This document shows, piece by piece, positions 24,700 to 33,588 of a DNA stretch of 64,000 nucleotides. A model generated the notes under the pieces. That model saw only the letters and a program-made list of their open reading frames with translations, was not told where the DNA came from and did not search any database. A program made the position numbers and the translations under genes. This stretch comes from DATADD01 sp046262355 (GTDB lineage: Bacteria > Actinomycetota > CADDZG01 > WHSQ01): assembly GCA_046262355.1 (NCBI GenBank), contig JBHEMX010000061.1, positions 1-64,000 on the forward strand, read 5' to 3'. Position 1 is the first letter of the stretch, and each line of letters opens with the position of its first letter.

Positions 24700-26640
24700 A
24701 TGCCTCCGTTCGTGTGGGAGCCCACGTCCGACTACATCGAGAAAGCCAACGTCACTCGCCTGATGCGCCGGCACGGGATCGAGACTTACCACGAGCTCGT
24801 CGCTCGCTCCCAGGACGACGTCGAGTGGTTCTGGGAGGCGGTGGTAGCCGACCTCGGCATCGATTTCTTCGAGCCGTACGAAAGGGTCCTCGAAGCACCC
24901 GACGGTCCTGCGTGGCCGAGGTGGTTCGTGGGCGGACGGCTGAACCTCACCTACAACTGCGTGGATCGACACGCCGCCTCGGAGCGGGCGCGTGCCGTGG
25001 CGCTCGCGTGGGAGGGAGAGGACGGCTCGCAGCGTCTGCTGACGTATGCGGACGCGGCCGCCAGCGTGAACCGCGTCGCGAACGGCCTCAAAGCTTTCGG
25101 GATCGGAGTGGGCGACGTGGTCGCGGTCTACATGCCGATGGTCCCCGAGGCCGTCATATCGGCCTACGCGATAGCCAAGATAGGCGCCATCTACCTTCCG
25201 GTGTTCTCGGGCTTCGGCGCGGCTGCGATCGCTACGCGCCTCAACGACTCCGGGGCCCGCTTGTTGCTGACCTCGGATGGCTTCCTGCGGCGCGGGCAGC
25301 GTGTGTCGATGATCGAGACCGCCGACGAAGCCGTAAAGGATTCACCGACCGTCGAACGCATAGTGATGTTCGATCGTCTCGGCGGCACGACAACGCCACT
25401 CGGATCCGACAAGCACATGACGTGGGACGAAGCCTTCGGCCGCCAGTCGAACGAGTGCGAACCGGAGGTTCTCGACTCCGAGACGCCGTGGCTGATCGCG
25501 TACACGTCGGGCACGACCGGCGATCCCAAGGGAAGTGTTCATGTGCATGGTGGCTTCCTGGTCAAGATCGCTCAAGAGGTCGCATATCAGCTCGACGCGC
25601 GACCGGGTGAGGTCCTCTACTGGGTGACGGACATGGGTTGGATCATGGGACCGCTCGAGATGGTCGGCGGTCACGCGGCAGGAGCTTGCGTGTTCATGTT
25701 CGAGGGCGCGCCGAACTACCCTGGTCCGGACCGTATCTGGGACATGTGCGCGCGCCACGGCGTGACGATTCTCGGCGTGTCGCCCACGCTGATACGAGCG
25801 TTGATGCCTGCGGGCGAGGAGTGGGTGCGCGCCCATGACCTCTCGCGACTGCGGGTACTCGCATCGACCGGCGAGCCGTGGAACCCAGAGCCGTACCGTT
25901 GGTTCTCCGACGTCGTCGGCGGAGGGCGTTGTCCGATCATGAACCTCTCAGGCGGAACGGAGGTTGGTGCCTGCTTCCTCGGACAAGCTCCGGTCATCCC
26001 GACGAAGGTGTGCTCGCTCGGCACCCCATCGCTTGGCATGGCGATGGACGTCTTCGGACCGGACGGCGATCCGGTGCGAGGCGAGGTCGGCGAGCTCGTG
26101 TGCCTGAAGCCATGGCCCGCCCAAACGCGAGGTTTCTGGCGCAACCGCCAACGCTACCTCGACACGTACTGGACGCGGTGGCCGGGGATCTGGGTGCACG
26201 GGGATTGGGCCTCGGTGGACGAGGACGGCTACTGGTTCCTGCACGGCCGCTCGGACGACACGCTCAACGTCGCGGGCAAGCGGATCGGTCCCGCCGAGTT
26301 CGAGTCTGCGGCGGTCGAGCATCCCGCCGTCGTCGAGTGTGCCGCGGTGGGCGTTCCGCACGACATAAAGGGCACGGCCGTGTGGTGCTTCTGCATACTG
26401 AGGCCGAACGTGGAGCCCTCGGACGAGCTGCGACGCGAGGTGCTGGGAGTGATCGCGGACGAGCTCGGCAAGGCGTTCACTCCCTCGGAGGTGAAGTTCG
26501 TCGAGGAGCTTCCGAAGACTCGCTCCGCCAAGATCCTTCGGCGTGCGATCAGAGCCAAGGTCGTCGGTGAGGACCCCGGCGACCTCTCATCGCTCGAGAA
26601 TCCGAGCGCTCTCCATGCGATCGACAAAGCTCTTGCATGA
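24700..26640 (+). CDS. AMP-dependent acyl-CoA synthetase (acetyl-CoA synthetase-like)
   Basis: ANL-superfamily enzyme forming acyl-CoA through an acyl-adenylate. 646 aa with the acetyl-CoA-synthetase-type N-terminal region, the P-loop YTSGTTGDPKGSVHVHGG, NLSGGTEVGACF, WVHGDWASVDEDGYWFLHGRSDDTLNVAGKRIGP and the catalytic Lys motif LPKTRSAKILRRAIR, split over two helices. The acid substrate cannot be read from sequence: overall layout resembles acetyl/propionyl-CoA synthetases, but the acetate-pocket Trp region differs enough to leave it open. Its stop overlaps the phosphatase gene (ATGA). Confidence 0.88.
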   Translation: MPPFVWEPTSDYIEKANVTRLMRRHGIETYHELVARSQDDVEWFWEAVVADLGIDFFEPYERVLEAPDGPAWPRWFVGGRLNLTYNCVDRHAASERARAVALAWEGEDGSQRLLTYADAAASVNRVANGLKAFGIGVGDVVAVYMPMVPEAVISAYAIAKIGAIYLPVFSGFGAAAIATRLNDSGARLLLTSDGFLRRGQRVSMIETADEAVKDSPTVERIVMFDRLGGTTTPLGSDKHMTWDEAFGRQSNECEPEVLDSETPWLIAYTSGTTGDPKGSVHVHGGFLVKIAQEVAYQLDARPGEVLYWVTDMGWIMGPLEMVGGHAAGACVFMFEGAPNYPGPDRIWDMCARHGVTILGVSPTLIRALMPAGEEWVRAHDLSRLRVLASTGEPWNPEPYRWFSDVVGGGRCPIMNLSGGTEVGACFLGQAPVIPTKVCSLGTPSLGMAMDVFGPDGDPVRGEVGELVCLKPWPAQTRGFWRNRQRYLDTYWTRWPGIWVHGDWASVDEDGYWFLHGRSDDTLNVAGKRIGPAEFESAAVEHPAVVECAAVGVPHDIKGTAVWCFCILRPNVEPSDELRREVLGVIADELGKAFTPSEVKFVEELPKTRSAKILRRAIRAKVVGEDPGDLSSLENPSALHAIDKALA

Positions 26641-27248
26641 CGACGTTCTTCTTCGTGCGACACGGCGTGACCTCGCACACCGGCCACAAGCTTTCGGGTT
26701 GGCTTCCGGACATCCATCTTTCCGAGCGGGGAAAGGAGCAAGCAGAGGCGGCCGCGCAGATGCTCGCGCAGGTGCCGATCAAGGCGATCTACTCGAGCCC
26801 CATCGAGAGAACGCTCGAGACGGCACAGGTCATCGCCGCACACCACAAGCTCGAGGTGCAAACAACAGCAGATCTGGGAGAGGTCCGTTACGGGAAGTGG
26901 ACCAACCGCTCGTTCAAGTCTCTTGCCCGTACCAAGATGTGGACGACGGTGCAGAGGTTCCCCTCTGCCGTGCGTTTCCCCGACGGCGAGACGCTGCGCG
27001 AGGTCCAGAGCCGAGCGGTCGATGAGGTGGAGCGGCTGCGAGGTAGACACCCCAAGAGATCGATCTGTTGCGTGTCACACGCCGACGTCATCAAGCTGGT
27101 CGCGGCTCATTACCTCGGCATGCACATCGACCTCTTCCAGCGCATAGACATCGGGCCGGCTTCGGTGACCGCGATCTCAGTCTCCGACGATGGCCCTCGC
27201 GTGCTCGCGCTCAACGCGCCGCCCCATGTCGATGGCGGGAAGGGATGA
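26637..27248 (+). CDS. histidine phosphatase (phosphoglycerate mutase-like)
   Basis: 203-aa branch-1 histidine phosphatase. The catalytic RHG motif is at the N-terminus (FFFVRHGVTSHTGHKLSGW), with SSPIERTLETAQVIA, LGEVRYGKWTNRSF and the second catalytic His in CVSHADVIKLVAAHYLG. It belongs to the subfamily that, in Actinomycetota, precedes a DUF3090 gene and an SCO1664-type kinase-fold gene (compare Rv2135c-Rv2134c-Rv2133c, from memory). All three overlap here by four bases. Substrate unknown. Confidence 0.88.
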   Translation: MTTFFFVRHGVTSHTGHKLSGWLPDIHLSERGKEQAEAAAQMLAQVPIKAIYSSPIERTLETAQVIAAHHKLEVQTTADLGEVRYGKWTNRSFKSLARTKMWTTVQRFPSAVRFPDGETLREVQSRAVDEVERLRGRHPKRSICCVSHADVIKLVAAHYLGMHIDLFQRIDIGPASVTAISVSDDGPRVLALNAPPHVDGGKG

Positions 27249-27778
27249 GCCAGTTGGAAGTAACGCCTGAGACGTTCACCGCGGACTACGTCGGCGAGCC
27301 GGGGACGCGCACGTTTTACGTGCAATCACAGGGAAGCGGGGCGACGCTCACATACCTCATCGAGAAGCAGCAGGTCGCTGCGCTTGCCGAGCGGCTGCGA
27401 GATCTCCTCATGATGATCGACGAACAGGACACCATCCGCTCGGCCGCGCCGGCGCGGGATCCCGCGCTCGTCATCGCTCCGCCCCTCGAGCCCGAGTGGC
27501 GGGTCGGCACCATGGGCCTTGCATTCGAGGAGGAGGCCGATCGCGTCGTCGTCCTCATGCAGCCCGCGGCGGAGGGCGACGAAGACGAAGCGGAAGCGAT
27601 CGAGGACGACGATACGGGCGTGCGCTTCCTTCTGAGGCGAGATCAAGTGCGGGCGTTCGTCCTCCACGTGACCGCGGTCGTCCAGGAGGGCCGCCCGATC
27701 TGTCAGCTCTGCGGTCTGCCGATGGATCCCTCGGGCCACATCTGTCCCGCATCGAACGGCCACCATCTCAGCACGTGA
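27245..27778 (+). CDS. DUF3090 family protein
   Basis: 177-aa conserved actinobacterial protein of unknown function. Recognised by ADYVGEPGTRTFYVQSQG, LIEKQQVAALAERL, WRVGTMGLAFEEEADRVVV and the C-terminal zinc-ribbon-like GRPICQLCGLPMDPSGHICP followed by an Asn-Gly-His end. Four cysteines/histidines there likely bind zinc. The ATG overlaps the phosphatase stop, and the TGA overlaps the next gene's GTG, so stoichiometric co-translation is likely. Confidence 0.9.
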   Translation: MSQLEVTPETFTADYVGEPGTRTFYVQSQGSGATLTYLIEKQQVAALAERLRDLLMMIDEQDTIRSAAPARDPALVIAPPLEPEWRVGTMGLAFEEEADRVVVLMQPAAEGDEDEAEAIEDDDTGVRFLLRRDQVRAFVLHVTAVVQEGRPICQLCGLPMDPSGHICPASNGHHLST

Positions 27779-28509
27779 CCAGCGGCGCTCGGCCGGCCGT
27801 GGCCGCAGCGCTGGAGCTCCTGGCGCTCGGAGACGTCGAGGTGCTCGGCCTTCTTCCGTATTCGTCGAACTACGTCTTCCTTGCGCGCCTGTGTCGGGAG
27901 GGAACCGATGCCCTTGCGATCTACAAACCCCGCCGGGGGGAAAGTCCGTTGTGGGACTTTCCCCGCGGGACGCTCGCGGCACGGGAGGTCGCCGCCTTCC
28001 TCGTGAGCGAGGCGGCCGGTTGGCACCTCGTCCCTCCAACGGTTCTGCGGCCGGACGCGCCGATGGGCGTGGGGTCGTTGCAACTGTTCATCGAGCATGA
28101 CCCTCAGCAGCATTACTTCACACTCCTAGAGCAGCGAGCCCGCGAGTTCATCGCGTTCGCGGCCTTCGACGTCGTGATCAACAACGCCGACCGCAAGGCG
28201 GGTCACGTCATCTCCGATGCGGATGGCCGGTTGTGGGGCGTCGATCACGGAGTCACCTTCCACGAGCACGAGAAGCTGCGTACGGTGATCTGGCATTTCG
28301 CCGGGCAGCCGCTCGACGAAGGTACGCGCGTCCGTCTTACGCGGCTGACCGCCGCCCTCAAAGACGGGGAAGGGCTCCGCCACGAGCTGAGGCGCCTGCT
28401 CTCGGAGGACGAGGTGGCCGCAGCGCTGCGGCGCACCGAACGACTGCTCGACGAAGGCTGCCTGCCGCTTCCTGCGAGCGACCACCACCTGCCGTGGCCG
28501 CTGATCTGA
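27775..28509 (+). CDS. SCO1664-family PI3/4-kinase-fold protein
   Basis: About 244 aa, with motifs of an atypical protein/lipid kinase fold: AIYKPRRGESPLWDFP (nucleotide-binding Lys), REVAAFLVSEAAGW, the catalytic-loop-like FDVVINNADRKAGHVI, and the metal-binding-loop-like LWGVDHGVTFHEH. The family is conserved with the preceding phosphatase and DUF3090 proteins, suggesting a phosphorylation/dephosphorylation pair acting on a common substrate (inference). GTG 27775 overlaps the DUF3090 stop. A hairpin terminator follows 28 bases after the stop. Confidence 0.86.
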   Translation: MTSGARPAVAAALELLALGDVEVLGLLPYSSNYVFLARLCREGTDALAIYKPRRGESPLWDFPRGTLAAREVAAFLVSEAAGWHLVPPTVLRPDAPMGVGSLQLFIEHDPQQHYFTLLEQRAREFIAFAAFDVVINNADRKAGHVISDADGRLWGVDHGVTFHEHEKLRTVIWHFAGQPLDEGTRVRLTRLTAALKDGEGLRHELRRLLSEDEVAAALRRTERLLDEGCLPLPASDHHLPWPLI

Positions 28510-28536
28510 TCGCGCGCGGGCGACCAGACACCCTCC

Positions 28537-28555
28537 ACCCTCGCTTAGCGAGGGT
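28537..28555 (+). terminator. hairpin terminator after the DUF3090 operon
   Basis: Perfect 8-bp inverted repeat accctcgc-tta-gcgagggt, located 28 bp after the operon's last stop and before tRNA-Leu. No T-run, as is common in high-GC Actinomycetota. Confidence 0.5.
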
Positions 28556-28620
28556 AGCGGTCACAAGGTCGCCGAGGGCCACGAGCCACAACCGGCCATC
28601 CTCGTATCCTCGCGGGGCGC

Positions 28621-28703
28621 GCCCGGGTGGTGGAACGGCATACACGGCGGACTTAAAATCCGCTGCCCTTCGGGGCTTGTGGGTTCGAATCCCACCCCGG
28701 GCA
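28621..28703 (+). tRNA. tRNA-Leu (anticodon TAA)
   Basis: 83-nt class II tRNA. The acceptor stem GCCCGGG pairs with CCCGGGC (28696-28702), with discriminator A. The anticodon stem GCGGA/TCCGC encloses loop CTTAAAA, anticodon TAA. The long variable arm TGCCCTTCGGGGCTT has a CCC/GGG stem. The T-arm is GTGGG-TTCGAAT-CCCAC. CCA is not encoded. Confidence 0.95.
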
Positions 28704-29012
28704 CATATGTGATGTCGCGGGGCATCGTGGACGGGTGTCGCGGAGCATAGTGGACACCCGTCACCCAAGCTCTGCGGCTGGTAGTCCCTGCCCGGGTCGA
28801 GCTCGAAGTCCCGCAAGAGCCGTCCCTCGGCTCTCGCTCCAGCACCTAACACTTGCCCGTTCCCTCGGCCCTCGACAGACGGACCGAAGCGTCGTCGGTT
28901 GCCGTAGGTGATCCGGCGGCCGTCCGCTGCGGCTGAGCGTCCTTCTCGCTGCGTCGATAGTCTTGCTTGATCTCCTCTTAGGAGCGAACCCCCAAGACCG
29001 CGGAGGTCCGCG
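28704..29012 (+). other. 309-bp tRNA-to-ABC gap with 20-bp imperfect direct repeat and inverted repeat
   Basis: No gene seen. Directly after tRNA-Leu, the 20-mers at 28713-28732 and 28736-28755 match at 18 positions (tgtcgcgg, then gcat and gtggac). The second copy overlaps a perfect 10-bp inverted repeat, gacgggtgtc/gacacccgtc (28730-28739 and 28753-28762), which may end tRNA transcription or mark an old element end. A TAGTCT box at 28959-28964 may serve the ABC gene, whose GGAGG site sits in a small ccgcgga/tccgcg hairpin just before the ATG. Confidence 0.5.
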
Positions 29013-30902
29013 ATGGACATGGAAGTCACAGCGTGGATGTCGCTCTACAACGCGATGCACGCCCAGGAAGACAAACGCCCGTTCTCGAAGGCAACCCTGC
29101 GACGGATCGGTGCCTTTGCGCGGCCGCACCGCAAGCAGCTCGCCTTGTTCCTGATGCTCAGCGTCGTGTCGGCCGCCCTCGCGGTCGCGACTCCAGTGTT
29201 GGCGGGCCGCGTCGTGGACGCGATCGTCGAGAGTGCGTCGACGGACGTCGTCATCAGGCTCGCGGCTCTCATCGCCGCGATCGCCGTGGTGGAGGCCGGA
29301 CTCGGGCTTCTGACACGGTGGTTGTCGGCGCGCATAGGGGAAGGCTTGATCCTCGATCTGCGCACGACGGTGTTCGACCACGTGCAGCGGATGCCGATCG
29401 CGTTCTTCATGCGGACCCGAACCGGCGCGCTCGTCAGCCGGTTGAACAACGACGTCATCGGCGCGCAGCGCGCGTTCAGCGACACGCTTTCAGGCGTGGT
29501 GAGCAACCTCGTGACACTCGTCTTGACTTTCGTCGTGATGGTGGGCATCTCCTGGCAGATCACATTGCTCACGCTGTTGTTGCTGCCCGTGTTCGTGCTG
29601 CCGGCGCGCCGGATGGGGTCACGGCTGGCGCGCCTCGAGCGTGAAGCTGCCAACCACAACGCCGTCATGAGCACGCAGGCAACCGAGCGGTTTTCCGCGC
29701 CCGGAGCGACGCTCGTGAAGCTGTACGGCCGGCCCTCGGAGGAATCTGCCGCGTTTGCAAGCAGGGCGGAGCGCGTGCGCGACATCGGCGTGCGCACGGC
29801 GATGGTGCAATGGATCTTCGTCACCGCCCTGATGTTGGTCTCTTCGCTCGCCCTAGCGCTCGTCTACGGACTGGGTGGCCTCTACGCCATCAGGGGACAG
29901 CTCGAGCCGGGCGCGGTGGTCGCCCTTGCACTACTGCTCACTCGCCTCTACGCACCACTGACCGCGCTCGCGAGCGCGCGGGTCGAGATCATGAGCGCCT
30001 TGGTGAGCTTCGAGCGCGTGTTCGAGGTCCTGGACCTGAAGCCGATGATCGCCGACCCTCCCGAGTCCAAACCGGTCCCTGAGGGGCCTGTGTCGGTGGA
30101 GTTCGAAGCAGTGCGGTTCGGCTACCCATCCGCGGACAAGGTCTCGCTCGCGTCTCTGGAGGAGGTCGCACAACTGGACACGCGCGGCGGCGTCGAGGTG
30201 CTTCACGGCATCTCGTTTCGCGCCGAGCCCGGCCAGATGGTGGCGCTTGTTGGGTCATCGGGGGCCGGCAAGTCGACCCTCGCGCAGCTCGTGCCGCGGC
30301 TCTATGACGTCGACGAGGGTGCAGTCCGGCTGGGGGGCATCGACGTGCGCGATCTCTCCGCCGACTCGATCCGCGACATGCTCGGCCTCGTCACCCAGGA
30401 CGGGCATCTGTTTCACGAGTCGGTCAGGTCCAACCTGCTTCTGGCTCAGCCGGAGGCCACCGACGATGAGCTATGGGACGCGCTTCGCCGCGCCCGCCTC
30501 GAGTTGCTGGTGCGCTCGTTGCCGGACGGACTCAACACGATCGTGGGTGAGCGCGGCTACAGGCTCTCGGGCGGGGAGCGGCAGCGACTGACGATCGCTC
30601 GCCTCCTGCTCGCGCGACCGCGGGTGGTCATTCTGGACGAGGCAACCGCACATCTGGACTCCACATCGGAGAAGGCGGTTCAAGCGGCGCTCGCCGAGGC
30701 GCTCAAAGGGAGGACGGCGATCGTGATCGCTCACAGGCTCTCAACGGTGCGGTCCGCGGACCTCATCCTCGTCATCGAGGAGGGTCGGGTCGTGGAGCGC
30801 GGCACTCACACCGAGCTGCTTGCGGCCGGCGGCCGCTACGAGGAGCTCTACCAGACCCAGTTCGACCAACGGTCAACCGCGGAGGGTCTCTTAGGAGCGT
30901 GA
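29013..30902 (+). CDS. ABC exporter (fused membrane and ATPase domains)
   Basis: 629-aa half-transporter of the MsbA/multidrug type, expected to work as a dimer. The membrane domain occupies about residues 40-330 with six hydrophobic segments (first at LALFLMLSVVSAALAVAT). The ATPase has Walker A ALVGSSGAGKSTLAQLV, Q-loop LVTQDGHLFHESV, signature RLSGGERQRLTIARLL, Walker B VVILDEATAHLD and H-loop IAHRLSTVRSADLI. An insertion of about 15 residues (KVSLASLEEVAQLD) sits in the A-loop region before the first strand pair of the ATPase. ATG 29013 has GGAGG eight bases upstream. Substrate unknown; no accessory protein adjoins it. Confidence 0.92.
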   Translation: MDMEVTAWMSLYNAMHAQEDKRPFSKATLRRIGAFARPHRKQLALFLMLSVVSAALAVATPVLAGRVVDAIVESASTDVVIRLAALIAAIAVVEAGLGLLTRWLSARIGEGLILDLRTTVFDHVQRMPIAFFMRTRTGALVSRLNNDVIGAQRAFSDTLSGVVSNLVTLVLTFVVMVGISWQITLLTLLLLPVFVLPARRMGSRLARLEREAANHNAVMSTQATERFSAPGATLVKLYGRPSEESAAFASRAERVRDIGVRTAMVQWIFVTALMLVSSLALALVYGLGGLYAIRGQLEPGAVVALALLLTRLYAPLTALASARVEIMSALVSFERVFEVLDLKPMIADPPESKPVPEGPVSVEFEAVRFGYPSADKVSLASLEEVAQLDTRGGVEVLHGISFRAEPGQMVALVGSSGAGKSTLAQLVPRLYDVDEGAVRLGGIDVRDLSADSIRDMLGLVTQDGHLFHESVRSNLLLAQPEATDDELWDALRRARLELLVRSLPDGLNTIVGERGYRLSGGERQRLTIARLLLARPRVVILDEATAHLDSTSEKAVQAALAEALKGRTAIVIAHRLSTVRSADLILVIEEGRVVERGTHTELLAAGGRYEELYQTQFDQRSTAEGLLGA

Positions 30903-31102
30903 CGTCCGCGGCTGGGGGAGAAGGGCAGCGCCTACATTCCATCGCAGTGCGGCAGTATCCGCGCGCCATTGCCCATATCTGTGGAAGCGAGGAGGCCTTA
31001 GGCCTACTTCCCGCACCCGATCACTGGGACCTGATGCTCAGCCCACAAGTGTCCGCGCGTGTTGGCGAGTTCGTCGTTCAGTGTTTGACCCGATACGGGT
31101 GA
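30899..31102 (+). pseudogene. short ORF, possible C-terminal hydrolase remnant
   Basis: 67-residue frame beginning with a GTG that overlaps the exporter stop (GTGA). The end, LLPAPDHWDLMLSPQVSARVGEFVV, looks like the last part of an alpha/beta-hydrolase, where the catalytic His precedes a final helix, but the rest of such a domain is absent. It may be a decayed fragment or a real small protein co-translated with the exporter; evidence for either is weak. The rest of the 280-bp gap before the kinase gene holds nothing recognisable apart from a weak inverted gactctcccg/cgggcgagtc-like element. Confidence 0.25.
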
Positions 31103-31183
31103 CTCTCCCGTCGGGGCACTCGCCCGGCGAGTCACCTTCGATGCGATGATGGAGCATCGGCCTCAGCTTGGGAGCGGCGGAGT

Positions 31184-33409
31184 GTGGATCTTCCCGATCG
31201 CATAGGACGCTTCAAGACCGTCAGTCATCTCGGCAGCGGAAGCTTCGCCACCGTGTGGCTCGTGCGCGACGAGGACCTCGACGCCCAAGTCGCCATCAAG
31301 GTGCTGGCCGAGAACTGGAGCCACAACGAGGACGTCAGCAGGCGCTTCCTGCAGGAGGCCCGCCTGCTCGATCGGCTCGAGAGCGATCGCATGGTGCGGG
31401 TGCGCGAGGTCGGGCGGCTGCCCGACGGCAGGCCCTACATGGTCATGGATCACGCAGATCGAGGGACGCTCGAGGATCGCATGCGGGCCCGGGCCGAGTC
31501 GAGCTCTCCCTTCTCGGTCGAGGAGGCGCTCGGCCTCAGCGTGGAGATCGCGGAGTGTCTCATCCACGCCCACGGTCTCAAGGTCCTGCATCGAGACCTG
31601 AAGCCCAGCAACGTCCTGTTCAAGAGCGTGCCTGAGCATCTTCAGCATGAGATCGTGCGGCAAGGCCGCCCGGCCCCCAGGGAACGGCTGCTGCTGAGCG
31701 ACTTCGGCATCGCCCGACGGCTCGAGGGCACGCTTGCCGGAACGGTCGTGGCGGGAACGCCCCACTACATGGCGCCCGAGCAGGCCGATCCCCTGTCGGC
31801 CGCCCTGGCCGACCTTCGCTGCGACATCTACTCGGCCGCGGTCGTGCTCTACGAGCTGCTGGCGGGCCGGGTCCCGTTCCCCCATGACTCGGTCGGCGAG
31901 CTCTTGCGCGCTCAGCGGGAGGAGGAGCCTCCTCCGATCCGCACGCTTCGAACGGACGTCCCCGACGAGCTCGCCCGGGTGATCGCCTCGGGCCTCGCGC
32001 CGGATCCCGACCAGAGGGTGGCTTCTGCGTGGGAGTGGCGAGACGCCCTCCAGGAGGCGGGTGGGGCGCGACGCGCGCCGCCCGACGGGGCCGAGAGAAG
32101 CGACGCCACGGTGCTGCGCCGGCGGCCACGGCCGCCTGCTCCCGGAGCCCCGGAGGCCCCGGGAAGCGAGGGCGCGATGGCGCCGGAGACGATCGCCCGG
32201 ATCCGGCCCGAGGATGCTCCGGAGCGCGACACGGACCAAGGGGCGGCGGCCGCCGCGACGATGCACCGGGGCTCCGCGCGCGCGCCTCAAGAGGAGGATC
32301 GGGCCGACGCGGATCCCACCTCCTTCCACCCGAGCGGGCAGGGACCAGAGCGCACCCCGGCGGCTCTCGCTCGGCCGCCACAGCCGGGTCCTGCGCCGAG
32401 CGATCCGGCGGTCTCGCCGGAGACGCCCTCGCGCCGGCGCGGCGTCGCATCGCGCTGGTGGCTGGCCGTCGCAGGGGTGGCCGCGCTCTCCGTCGCGGGG
32501 TTCGCGATCGCCTCCTCGCTCCGCGATCCGGCGGAGTCGCCTCCCCGAGAGCGCGCCAAAACCCCGGCTCCCGGGGCCCAAGCCGCCGGTTCCCCCCCGG
32601 CCACGATCGCGTTCATCAGCAACCCGGCGGGCAGCCCTGAGATCCATGTGCTCGACAGGGCCGGGGCCCAGCGATCTTCGACGCGCACGCTCACCGACGC
32701 CGCCGGCGAGACGCTGCGCCCCGATTGGTCTCCGGACGGCCGCAAGATCACCTTCGCGAGCGATGCCGACGGCGACCTCGACGTCTACGTCATGCGCGCG
32801 GATGGGACGGGACTCGAGAATCTCACGAACAACACCTTCGATGAGCTGGCGCCGGACTGGTCGCCGAGCGGAGACGAGATCGCCTTCACGAGCGATCGCG
32901 ACGGGGATCCCGAGGTCTTCGTCATGAGCTCGCAGGGCCGCGGGGTGAGGCAGGTCACGGACAACACGTCGAAGGAGGTGGCCCCGGACTGGTCACCAGA
33001 CGGCGAGCAACTGACCTTCTCGAGCGATCGCGACGGCGGTTTTGACATCTATGTGGGGTCCGCGGCCGGAGACGAAGGACGCCTGGTCGTCGGACGGCCC
33101 GGCAGCGACCTCGCGCCCGAGTGGTCGCCGAGCGGCGAAGAGATCGCATTCGAAAGCGGGCTTGGGAACGTCGCGGACATCTTCGTAGTCGACCCCATCG
33201 CCGGCGCGGTGAGGAAGGTGACGCGCGGTTCGATCGCGAACCGAGAGCCTGCGTGGTCGGAAGACGGCGAGACGATCTTCTTCGCGAGCGATCGCGACGG
33301 CGACTTCGACATCTACTCGGTCGGCGCGGACGGCAAGGGCAAAGTGACGAACCTGACCAACAACGACGTCGAGGACACGGATCCCGCCGTTCGTCCGTCG
33401 AGTCCTTGA
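31184..33409 (+). CDS. Ser/Thr protein kinase with extracellular TolB-like propeller
   Basis: 741-aa receptor-type kinase. The kinase domain (residues about 8-290) has the Gly loop LGSGSFATVWLV, VAIKVLAE (Lys), HRDLKPSNVLF, SDFGIARR and the P+1 region AGTPHYMAPEQAD. A 150-residue Pro/Ala/Arg-rich juxtamembrane linker leads to one membrane helix (WWLAVAGVAALSVAGFAIA). Outside, about 270 residues form five to six PD40/TolB repeats, each with a DWSPDG-type core and ITFASDADGDLDVYVM-like strand. Sensing by the propeller and signalling through the kinase is inferred. GTG 31184 with GGAGCGGCGGA upstream. Stand-alone gene. Confidence 0.92.
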   Translation: MDLPDRIGRFKTVSHLGSGSFATVWLVRDEDLDAQVAIKVLAENWSHNEDVSRRFLQEARLLDRLESDRMVRVREVGRLPDGRPYMVMDHADRGTLEDRMRARAESSSPFSVEEALGLSVEIAECLIHAHGLKVLHRDLKPSNVLFKSVPEHLQHEIVRQGRPAPRERLLLSDFGIARRLEGTLAGTVVAGTPHYMAPEQADPLSAALADLRCDIYSAAVVLYELLAGRVPFPHDSVGELLRAQREEEPPPIRTLRTDVPDELARVIASGLAPDPDQRVASAWEWRDALQEAGGARRAPPDGAERSDATVLRRRPRPPAPGAPEAPGSEGAMAPETIARIRPEDAPERDTDQGAAAAATMHRGSARAPQEEDRADADPTSFHPSGQGPERTPAALARPPQPGPAPSDPAVSPETPSRRRGVASRWWLAVAGVAALSVAGFAIASSLRDPAESPPRERAKTPAPGAQAAGSPPATIAFISNPAGSPEIHVLDRAGAQRSSTRTLTDAAGETLRPDWSPDGRKITFASDADGDLDVYVMRADGTGLENLTNNTFDELAPDWSPSGDEIAFTSDRDGDPEVFVMSSQGRGVRQVTDNTSKEVAPDWSPDGEQLTFSSDRDGGFDIYVGSAAGDEGRLVVGRPGSDLAPEWSPSGEEIAFESGLGNVADIFVVDPIAGAVRKVTRGSIANREPAWSEDGETIFFASDRDGDFDIYSVGADGKGKVTNLTNNDVEDTDPAVRPSSP

Positions 33410-33588
33410 TCCCAAGCAACCCTGGCACCAAGCTCGGTGGAGCACAACCAGCGCGATCTAACTCGCGGCACCGTTCCTTGGTGATATCGGCTCGCTTTCC
33501 GGGCTCGTGGCACCAAAGAAGCCGGGCGCCGGAGCGCGTAGGTTGCCCCTTGGAGCGCTTGCTCAAGTGGGCAGACATGCTGGATGTG

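Noticed and set aside
33410..33588. Gene between the kinase and the small membrane protein
   Set aside because: No frame with start, ribosome-binding site and protein-like composition; only shadow frames.
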